Shown one piece after another: positions 1 through 5,046 of a DNA stretch of 8,338 nt. Position 1 is the first letter of the stretch. The number at the start of each line of letters is the position of its first letter. Origin of the DNA: Planctomycetaceae bacterium (lineage in GTDB: Bacteria > Planctomycetota > Planctomycetia > Pirellulales > Thermoguttaceae). A model generated the notes under the pieces. The model saw only the letters and a program-made list of their open reading frames with translations. It was not told the DNA's origin and searched no databases. The translations under genes and the position numbers were made by a program. The stretch is from the NCBI GenBank assembly GCA_031288765.1, contig JAITQV010000218.1, positions 1 to 8,338 on the forward strand, written 5' to 3'.

Positions 1-416
1 CGCAACAAATTTCCTTGACTTTGTGTTTTGTGATCGAGTTCACCGCCGATTTCCGGCAGTTCGGCGTCCGATTTCACCGGCATGGAAAAAAGGTTAGACC
101 ACTTAAACCAGCCGGTAAGTTTCGCACTGGTTTTGACACTCTTTTTCCGCTGATTATTGGCAACATTATTGTAATTCCACTGATCTTTATAATGTACATG
201 AATAATGTCATGCTCTTTGTACACTTTTTGGCGCGGAGCCGCTTCCCAAGTTAATGACGCTTCCGACATTTTCAACGGTCTGCCGCTTTCACGAGTCAAC
301 ACCGTCGAACCGCCCAATGAACCGGATTGCGCAAAAATATCGGAAACAATAAACAAAACACAAAAAAACGAATAATAAATCAAAAACCGTGATTGGAAAA
401 TTACACTTTTTAACAT
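1..416 (-). CDS. flgH: FlgH, flagellar L-ring protein (3' part cut by window edge)
   Basis: FlgH builds the L-ring, the outer-membrane bushing around the flagellar rod. The frame is open from ATG at 416-414 to the left edge, giving 138 residues and no stop, so the C-terminal part lies outside the window. Residues 1-29 form a signal peptide with a hydrophobic core (FLIYYSFFCVLFIV) and a likely cleavage after DIFA. The mature start is SGSLGGSTVLTRESGRPL. FlgH-like features follow: VYKEHDIIHVHYKDQW (65-80, the position of the conserved D-I-hydrophobic strand), the charged RKKSVKT stretch, and LPEIGGELDHKTQSQGNL (120-137), which resembles the family's distal G-N region. The ribosome site is strong: AAGGAG lies 7 nt before ATG. 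It is 32 nt downstream of the flgA stop, hence co-transcribed. No lipobox cysteine is visible at the cleavage site, unlike enterobacterial FlgH. The call rests on motif recall plus position after flgG-flgA. Confidence 0.85.
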   Translation of the reverse strand, partial: MLKSVIFQSRFLIYYSFFCVLFIVSDIFAQSGSLGGSTVLTRESGRPLKMSEASLTWEAAPRQKVYKEHDIIHVHYKDQWNYNNVANNQRKKSVKTSAKLTGWFKWSNLFSMPVKSDAELPEIGGELDHKTQSQGNLL

Positions 417-430
417 TACCTTTCTCCTTC

Positions 431-453
431 TTATTATTATTATTATTATTATT
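431..453 (-). repeat. (TAA)7 trinucleotide microsatellite at the flgA stop codon
   Basis: The plus strand reads TTA seven times in a row (431-451) followed by TT. In the flgA direction this is seven consecutive in-frame TAA codons. The first (451-449) is the flgA stop, and the last abuts the flgH ribosome site (GAAGGAG). The tract makes up most of the short flgA-flgH spacer, so gain or loss of units would change only the spacing. Confidence 0.95.
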
Positions 454-1711
454 CAACGATAATGCCGCTGGCGAAAACTTCAACCGTTTTCGGATCACAA
501 ACCCGTGCAAGAAATGTTGACGTTTCATTTTTTGTGTTTGCGGTATTCCGTTTTCCGTTATTGGGACGGATTGTTTCAATTTGAATGGTATCGCCTTGTG
601 TGCCGTCGCTTTTCGCAACACCTTCGGTTCGTACGGAAATTCCGTTATTCAGCAGCCGGACTGTAACAATATCTCCTTTGCGAACCCATGTCGGCTTTTT
701 AATCATCCCCGAAGTTAAAACACTTCGTTCCCGCACAGCGCCGGTTGTTTCCTTCCCAACCACTTCCGCAATATCAATGAAAAAGTTTTCATCACGAATA
801 TTTTCCATACGCCGCAACAGAACATCCGACTCGTCAATAATGTAACCTTTCGGCAGTGAACGCCGTAACACAACCGCCTGTTGCGGTAATTCAACAACAG
901 TATCCACTGTTACCACAACATTTTGTTGCGTTGCCGAATCAAGCCCTTGCATTCGGATGCCGAAACGTTGATGACCGGACGAAGGATTCCATTGATCCGG
1001 CGAATCGCCGAAAATTTCCTCAATCTGTCCGTTTGTGGCAAACAACCGCGCTTGATCTTGTGTCAATTTTACCGTAACTTTCCATGGATCATTCGATACT
1101 TTTCCTGTTTCAATTGTTGTACAATGATTCAGATAAACAACAACCGCATCGGCAATTTGCTGCTCCAACGTTTTAATCAGCTGCGGTGTTACGGATTGTT
1201 TTCGAAGCGGATTTGTGGCGGATATTACCAGCGGCGTTAAATTGGTTTCGTTTTTCACAAAAGTATATGAAGCCGGAACAACCGCAGAATTATTATTCGA
1301 TTCGTTGACCACACTAATTTTGGCGGCTCCGGTCAATTGATGTTGTACGGAACTAAACCCCAAACGGGATAAAATGTCGCGTAATTCAATTCGTGTTACG
1401 GATCGTTGTTCTCCGCGTGCCGGAGCGGTAAACAAAACAGTTTGCCGTAACCGTTCTATTTGTTGTACCGGTTCGTTTGCCGCCGGAATAATTTCCGCAA
1501 TATCCGTCAGCGTTACAAGATTCTGCGAACATCGAACCGGTTCCGTCCGAAGCCGTAATTCGGCTCCGAATGCACAAAACATAAAACAGGAATCGCCAAC
1601 CGCAACAAAAACAGCCGTAAAAACAGTCATAAAAACTGCCGTAAAAACAGCCGTGAAAACACTGGAAAACAAAAAATGCGTCCCCGATAAATGTTGTAAC
1701 CGCTTTAACAT
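449..1711 (-). CDS. flgA: FlgA, periplasmic P-ring assembly chaperone with SAF domain
   Basis: FlgA escorts FlgI in the periplasm so that the flagellar P-ring can form. The 420 residues begin with a long signal peptide (about 1-50) whose hydrophobic core is a four-residue repeat (TAVF-like, about 18-38). A long N-terminal region (about 51-275) follows. The diagnostic C-terminal part starts at RRSLPKGYIIDESDVLLRR (283-301), an SAF domain, and continues through VVGKETTGAVRERSVLTSGM and VRKGDIVTVRL (343-353) to the terminal VFASG segment typical of ChapFlgA domains. E. coli FlgA is about 219 residues, so this is roughly twice that length, the excess being N-terminal. ATG at 1711-1709 is preceded by AAAGAGG about 7 nt upstream, which supports the start. 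It lies 120 nt after flgG and 32 nt before flgH on the same strand. The family call is firm; the role of the N-terminal extension is unknown. Confidence 0.94.
   Translation of the reverse strand: MLKRLQHLSGTHFLFSSVFTAVFTAVFMTVFTAVFVAVGDSCFMFCAFGAELRLRTEPVRCSQNLVTLTDIAEIIPAANEPVQQIERLRQTVLFTAPARGEQRSVTRIELRDILSRLGFSSVQHQLTGAAKISVVNESNNNSAVVPASYTFVKNETNLTPLVISATNPLRKQSVTPQLIKTLEQQIADAVVVYLNHCTTIETGKVSNDPWKVTVKLTQDQARLFATNGQIEEIFGDSPDQWNPSSGHQRFGIRMQGLDSATQQNVVVTVDTVVELPQQAVVLRRSLPKGYIIDESDVLLRRMENIRDENFFIDIAEVVGKETTGAVRERSVLTSGMIKKPTWVRKGDIVTVRLLNNGISVRTEGVAKSDGTQGDTIQIETIRPNNGKRNTANTKNETSTFLARVCDPKTVEVFASGIIVE
1607..1666 (-). repeat. 12-bp tandem repeat inside the flgA signal-peptide coding region
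   Basis: Units on the plus strand: AAAAACAGCCGT (1607-1618), AAAAACAGTCAT (1619-1630), AAAAACTGCCGT (1631-1642), AAAAACAGCCGT (1643-1654), then a degenerate fifth (1655-1666). Read on the minus strand, each unit encodes four residues (TAVF or MTVF), so the repeat makes up the hydrophobic core of the FlgA export signal. The 12-bp period preserves the frame on expansion or contraction. Confidence 0.92.
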
Positions 1712-1774
1712 AATAACCTCTTTAATTCGGATAACCTCACGGTTTTGTTGTTTTATATTTGTGGTTGTTATAAA

Positions 1775-1803
1775 AATAAAGTTTCAAAGGAAAACATTGT
1801 CAA
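1775..1803 (-). promoter_or_regulatory. Possible internal promoter for flgA-flgH
   Basis: Within the 120-bp flgG-flgA gap the minus strand carries a perfect -35 hexamer TTGACA (1803-1798). At 17 bp is TTTATT (1780-1775), and at 19 bp TATTTT; both are weak -10 matches. The sequence downstream is AT-rich. A perfect -35 alone is weak evidence, and readthrough from flgG is equally plausible. Confidence 0.3.
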
Positions 1804-1831
1804 CTATCCGCTCTCCGCTTTCAACTGATAT

Positions 1832-2638
1832 TTATCGTTTGATACTGATCACCGTTTGTAACAATTGATCGCCGGTTTGTGTTGCTTTGCTGTTGAGTTC
1901 GTAGGCACGCTGTGAAGTGATCATATCGACCAATTCGATTACCGGAGAAACGTTTGACATTTCGAGATGTTGTGCTTTCAACATTCCCGTACCGTTAATA
2001 CCCGGATTATTCAATACCGCCTCACCGGACGCTTGTGTTACACGATACATATTTTCCCCGACGCGAAGTAAACCTTCGGGATTGATAAAGGTTGCCAATT
2101 CGATTTGAGCGATATTTTGAAGTTGCTGGACTTCACCGTTTTGCACAACCCAAACGATACCGCTGTCATCAATTTGAACTTTTTGTACGCCGTCGGGAAT
2201 TTGGACATTGGGCATGAGCAAACGTCCGGTATGACTGCTTCCCACAACCAACATACCGGCTGGATTGATACTGAAATTTCCTGCCCTCGTATAAAATGTT
2301 TCCCCGGAAAACGGATCAGTACATTGAAAAAAACCATCGCCGGTAATTGCAACATCAAGGTCGCGTCCTGTTTCGGTCAGGGAACCTTCGGAAAAAACAG
2401 ACTGAACACTTGTTACACGTGTTCCAACGCCAATAGCAATACCTGTAGCGGCAAATTCTCCATTAACATCCTGCGAACCCGGATAACGCAGATTATCGTA
2501 ATACAAATCTTCGAAATTACAACGTTGTTTTTTATACGCGGTTGTTTCCATATTCGAAAGATTATTTGCGATGGTGTTGAGCTTTTTTTCCATGCCCAAC
2601 ATACCGGTTCCTGATGTATAAATCGTTTGAAAGGGCAT
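1832..2638 (-). CDS. flgG: FlgG, flagellar distal rod protein
   Basis: FlgG polymerises into the distal rod of the flagellar basal body, which passes through the P- and L-rings. The 268 residues match the family's usual 260-270. The N-terminal rod motif is LNTIANNLSNMETTAYKK (20-37). The central core has GRDLDVAITGDGFF (91-104) and FYTRAGNFSINPAGML (115-130). The C-terminal helix VSPVIELVDMITSQRAYELN (230-249) leads to the end QLLQTVISIKR. All are FlgG hallmarks; FlgF would diverge in the C-terminal helix. The start ATG (2638-2636) lies at the expected place relative to the N-terminal motif, but no Shine-Dalgarno stands in front of it (only ACAAGAAAT). It is the first gene of the local unit; flgF, often immediately upstream, is absent here. 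flgA follows after 120 bp. Confidence 0.97.
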   Translation of the reverse strand: MPFQTIYTSGTGMLGMEKKLNTIANNLSNMETTAYKKQRCNFEDLYYDNLRYPGSQDVNGEFAATGIAIGVGTRVTSVQSVFSEGSLTETGRDLDVAITGDGFFQCTDPFSGETFYTRAGNFSINPAGMLVVGSSHTGRLLMPNVQIPDGVQKVQIDDSGIVWVVQNGEVQQLQNIAQIELATFINPEGLLRVGENMYRVTQASGEAVLNNPGINGTGMLKAQHLEMSNVSPVIELVDMITSQRAYELNSKATQTGDQLLQTVISIKR

Positions 2639-3018
2639 ATTTCTTGTACTTCGTTATGAACAACTTTTGACGAAACAAGTTAATGGTTACGCACTTTGGG
2701 TTTCTTTGACTATAAAATCCGCTACATACTATATCGGTTATTTTGAATTTACTCATTAAATAGAATAGATAAAATTTAATGATTTTTCCGGTTTTTTCCC
2801 ACTTCCGGTTTTTTTCCGCCAACATGCCGCCCTCAGTAAACAATAGTATCTATACACCTTTTTTGAGTATTTTGATAAATTGCTTAATTTGGGAAAAATA
2901 AGTTTCGGAGATATTCTAAAAACGCCCTTTTCCGCAATTATTCAGCCAAATGATTCATTTTACAGCAATTTTGGGCAAATTTGTATCTTTTTGAAGCATT
3001 AAGACAGGAAAAATGCAG
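2639..3018. other. Gene-free AT-rich intergenic stretch upstream of flgG
   Basis: No open frame here has family-like sequence. Visible structure: an 8-bp inverted repeat CATTAAAT / ATTTAATG at 2754-2761 and 2774-2781, with a 12-nt loop; a 17-bp-period direct repeat of TTCCGGTTTTTT (from 2786 and from 2803); and a short palindrome GTATCTATAC at 2846-2855 followed by a T-run. The flgG promoter must lie here or upstream, but I could not identify a convincing sigma70, sigma54 or sigma28 site on the minus strand. Confidence 0.6.
2706..2735 (+). promoter_or_regulatory. Weak sigma70-like promoter pointing toward tsaB
   Basis: TTGACT (2706-2711, five of six consensus) is followed after 18 bp by TATATC (2730-2735) or after 15 bp by TACTAT. 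If active, the transcript would cross the 21-bp repeat array and reach tsaB with a leader of over 600 nt. In AT-rich DNA such matches arise easily by chance. Confidence 0.22.
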
Positions 3019-3312
3019 TAATTACCATTCTCCAATTGGCAATTACCATTCTCCAATTGGTCATTACTATTCTCCAATTGCTCATTACTATTCTCCAATT
3101 GCTCGTTACTATTCTCCAATTGCTCATTACTATTCTCCAATTACTCATTACTATTCTCCAATTGGTCATTACTATTCTCCAATTACTCATTGCTATTCTC
3201 CAATCAATCATAGAAATTTACCAATTGGTGATTGGAATTCTCCAATCGATCATTGAAATTTACCAATTGGCGGCTGGATTTCTCCAATCGGTCATTGGAA
3301 TTTTCCTCCGCC
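3019..3312. repeat. Tandem array of 14 x 21-bp repeats (minisatellite)
   Basis: Fourteen contiguous 21-bp units run without spacers. The common unit is TCATTACT then ATTCTCCAATTGC, with ending variants GG, GC, AC. Units 1-2 (3019-3060) start with AATTACC. Units 3-8 (3061-3186) are nearly identical. Units 9-14 diverge: 10 and 12 carry GAAATTTACCAATTGG, while 11 and 13 carry TTCTCCAATCG-type ends. The last unit (3292-3312) is half degenerate. Many units contain the palindrome CAATTG or CCAATTGG. Because 21 is divisible by three, several frames stay open and give heptapeptide-repeat translations; none has a ribosome site, so I treat these as by-products. Confidence 0.95.
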
Positions 3313-3382
3313 GAATAATTACGAATCTTTTCATTTCACCCCCTATTCTCTGTTTTCTGCTTTCCGATAGAATTAGTATGAA

Positions 3383-4108
3383 ATGAATATCCTGCTTGCT
3401 TTGGAAACAACGGAAAAATACGGTAGTGTTGCAATCCTAACCGGAAAAGACATTCTTGCGGAAACCCAATTGCCGCACGAATGGCGCAGTTCGCGAACGC
3501 TCGCCCCCGCAATCAATTCGTTGTTTCGGGAAACGAATATTGTTCCGAATAATATTACGGTTGTTGCGGTTGTAGTTGGTCCCGGTTCGTTTACCGGACT
3601 GCGGGTTGGAGTTACAACGGCTAAAATATTTGCTTATGCTGTGGGAGCGGAAATGGTCGGTGTCAGTACCTTCGATACAATTGCCGAAATGTGTTCTCAT
3701 TTTAGCAACGATTATCTCTCTATCGGAGTGGACGCCCAACGCAGCGAAGCGGTTACCGCCTTGTTCAAAAAGACGGAAACCGGTTACAAAGCCGTTAGTC
3801 AACCGAAATTGATTCGTGTTACCGATTGGTGGGAACAAACCGAACACTTGGAAAATGTAGTGTTGACCGGACCCGCTTTGGAACGTTGGGGCGGTAAAGC
3901 GCCAAAAAATGTTCTTTTGGCAAACGAGCAATTTTGGTTTCCAAAAGCCTCCGCCGCCGGAATAATCGCTGCCGAACAGATTGACCGTCAAAAAATTACG
4001 GAAAATTGTTGGTCGCTCCAACCGGTTTATTCCCGATTAAGCGCAGCAGAAGAAAAAAATAATTCGGCAATATTGCAACAGCCTTTTGATTTGAACCGCA
4101 AAGATTAA
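3383..4108 (+). CDS. tsaB: TsaB, tRNA t6A37 threonylcarbamoyltransferase partner
   Basis: TsaB (YeaZ) is the non-catalytic partner that dimerises with TsaD and, with TsaE, installs N6-threonylcarbamoyladenosine at A37 of ANN-decoding tRNAs in the cytoplasm. The 241 residues match the usual 220-240. The ASKHA-fold N-terminus ILLALETTEKYGSVAIL (3-19) is followed by the signature GPGSFTGLRVG (66-76), the dimer-helix region TTAKIFAYAVGAEMVGVSTFD (78-98), VDAQRSEAVTALF (116-128, the place of the family's D-A-R-R-x-E-V-Y motif) and the terminal QPVYSRLSAAEE (213-224, cf. P-x-Y-x-R). No RimI fusion or neighbouring tsaD/tsaE is present. ATG 3383 fits the N-terminus of the fold, but no Shine-Dalgarno precedes it. 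TAGAAT at 3368-3373 could be a -10 box that would give an almost leaderless mRNA. The gene sits 70 bp after the 21-bp repeat array. Confidence 0.95.
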   Translation: MNILLALETTEKYGSVAILTGKDILAETQLPHEWRSSRTLAPAINSLFRETNIVPNNITVVAVVVGPGSFTGLRVGVTTAKIFAYAVGAEMVGVSTFDTIAEMCSHFSNDYLSIGVDAQRSEAVTALFKKTETGYKAVSQPKLIRVTDWWEQTEHLENVVLTGPALERWGGKAPKNVLLANEQFWFPKASAAGIIAAEQIDRQKITENCWSLQPVYSRLSAAEEKNNSAILQQPFDLNRKD

Positions 4109-4279
4109 ACGTAAAAGCGATTTGAAAGTTTGGAGTAATAATTACAAATATAAATCGCGTATCACGAATTACCGAAATAAGACGAAATTTTTGTTGCGGC
4201 GTTGCCGTATTGGATTTGATTCCGTAACTGTCCGTTTTAACCTTTTTAACCTTTAATTTTCAACTTTTAATTTAATCAA
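4109..4279 (+). other. tsaB-cysC spacer with T-rich, SD-free leader
   Basis: This 171-bp gap has no obvious stem-loop terminator after tsaB. Its last 45 bases repeat short T-rich blocks (TTTTAACC, TTTTTAACC, TTTAATTTTC, CTTTTAATTT) and run straight into the cysC ATG without any AGGA-like sequence. It would give an unstructured leader. I found no promoter with both boxes acceptable. Confidence 0.5.
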
Positions 4280-4927
4280 ATGTCCAACATAGAAGTTCAT
4301 TGGCACGAACATGCCGTTTCTCGGCAGGAACGTGAAACTCTTAACAACAACAAAGGTTGTGTTCTTTGGTTTACCGGTTTAAGTGCTTGCGGCAAGAGTA
4401 CGATTGCCAATTTGGCGGATCATTTGCTGCACAAATCGGGGAAGCATAGTTTTGTGCTGGACGGCGATAACGTCCGGCATGGTCTCAATGCCGGTCCGGG
4501 AATCTTGAAAGAGATTCACGGAGAAGAATTTGCGAAACGTTTCGGTCTTGGTTTTTCCGCCCAAGACCGGGAAGAAAATATCCGCCGGATTGGAGCGGTT
4601 GCCAAACTGTTTGCCGAAGCCGGTCTTATTGCTGTTACGGCGTTTATCAGTCCGTACCGTATTGACCGCGACCGTGTACGAAAATCATTGCCGCAAGGTG
4701 ATTTCATTGAAATTTTTGTTGATACGCCGATTGAGATTTGCGAACAACGTGATCCGAAGGGGTTGTACAAAAAAGCCCGTGCCGGCGAACTCAAAGGTTT
4801 TACCGGAATTGACGACCCTTACGAAGCCCCAATCAATCCCGAATTGGTTCTTGACGGCGGAACAAAAACGGCTCAACAACTTGCCGAAGAAGTGATCGCC
4901 TTCTTGAAAACACAACAAAAAATCTAA
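4280..4927 (+). CDS. cysC: Adenylyl-sulfate (APS) kinase CysC
   Basis: CysC phosphorylates adenosine 5'-phosphosulfate with ATP to give PAPS, the sulfonate donor and assimilatory sulfate intermediate; it is cytoplasmic. The 215 residues (E. coli 201) show the P-loop GLSACGKST (33-41), DGDNVRHGLN (61-70), FSAQDREENIRRIG (92-105), AFISPYR (121-127, holding the serine equivalent to the phospho-accepting Ser109 of E. coli), FVDTPIEICEQRDPKGLYKK (146-165) and the substrate lid ARAGELKGFTGIDDPYEAP (166-184). Two oddities: the P-loop has Ala-Cys where Gly/Ala-Ser is usual, and about 17 extra residues (71-88, AGPGILKEIHGEEFAKRF) lie between RHGLN and LGFS. The start is supported by the family-like N-terminus IEVHWHEHAVSRQER. 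No Shine-Dalgarno is visible. cysN/cysD (ATP sulfurylase) are not in the window, so the gene stands alone. Confidence 0.97.
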   Translation: MSNIEVHWHEHAVSRQERETLNNNKGCVLWFTGLSACGKSTIANLADHLLHKSGKHSFVLDGDNVRHGLNAGPGILKEIHGEEFAKRFGLGFSAQDREENIRRIGAVAKLFAEAGLIAVTAFISPYRIDRDRVRKSLPQGDFIEIFVDTPIEICEQRDPKGLYKKARAGELKGFTGIDDPYEAPINPELVLDGGTKTAQQLAEEVIAFLKTQQKI

Positions 4928-4928
4928 A

Positions 4929-4987
4929 ATCTATTCAGTTACTTGAAACTAGGGCTGAAAACCCTCTTTTCAAGTAACTGAATAGAT
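4929..4987. terminator. Long perfect stem-loop, likely bidirectional terminator
   Basis: A 20-bp perfect stem (4929-4948 with 4968-4987) encloses a 19-nt loop that itself folds as AGGG / CCCT (4951-4954, 4962-4965). On the plus strand six T follow 3 nt after the stem (4991-4996). On the minus strand the stem is followed by TTTAGATTTTTT (from 4928 leftward). It lies between the converging cysC and the SMP-30-like gene, so it could end transcription from both sides. The stem is AT-rich and longer than most intrinsic terminators, so a small mobile or repetitive palindromic element is an alternative. Confidence 0.75.
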
Positions 4988-5006
4988 ACGTTTTTTCTAT
5001 TGATAA

Positions 5007-5027
5007 GGAATTTCCTACGGAAATTTC
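5007..5027 (-). other. Second small hairpin after the SMP-30-like gene
   Basis: GGAATTTCC, then TAC, then GGAAATTTC form a 9-bp stem with one G-T wobble and a 3-nt loop, 20 nt past the stop codon at 5047. No T-run follows on the minus strand, so it is probably a 3'-UTR hairpin rather than a terminator by itself. Confidence 0.35.
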
Positions 5028-5046
5028 TATGTTAAACTGCGGAAAT

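Noticed and set aside
289..621. 110-residue minus-strand frame with poly-Asn stretch
   Set aside because: It reads the (TAA)7 tract in another frame (AAT = Asn) and overlaps both flgA and flgH, which have better evidence.
1374..1868. 164-residue plus-strand frame opposite flgA
   Set aside because: It lies antisense to the flgA 5' half, has no family-like sequence, and its lysine/threonine-rich repeats mirror the 12-bp repeat of flgA.
2105..2614. 169-residue plus-strand frame opposite flgG
   Set aside because: Fully antisense to a certain FlgG gene, with no recognisable motif.
2738..2760. Flagellar sigma28 promoter on the minus strand (TAAA ... ACCGATAT)
   Set aside because: The halves resemble the consensus, but the spacing is about 10 bp instead of roughly 15.
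2955..3256. Proteins of heptapeptide repeats on both strands (ENSNEQL, YYSPIAH, MSNWRIV)
   Set aside because: They are translations of the same 21-bp array in different frames; open frames follow from the period being divisible by three, and none has a ribosome site or family resemblance.
3019..3312. CRISPR array
   Set aside because: The repeats are contiguous 21-bp units with no unique spacers and no cas genes nearby.
3019..3312. Iteron-type replication origin
   Set aside because: The unit length is in the iteron range, but there is no rep gene, partition gene or convincing DnaA box cluster, and the neighbours are chromosomal housekeeping genes.
3437..4021. 194-residue minus-strand frame opposite tsaB
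   Set aside because: Antisense to tsaB, whose motifs are unambiguous; composition is arginine/asparagine/glycine-rich as expected of a reverse frame.
4202..4230. cysC promoter TTGCCG-N17-TAACTG
   Set aside because: The -10 element matches the consensus at only two positions.
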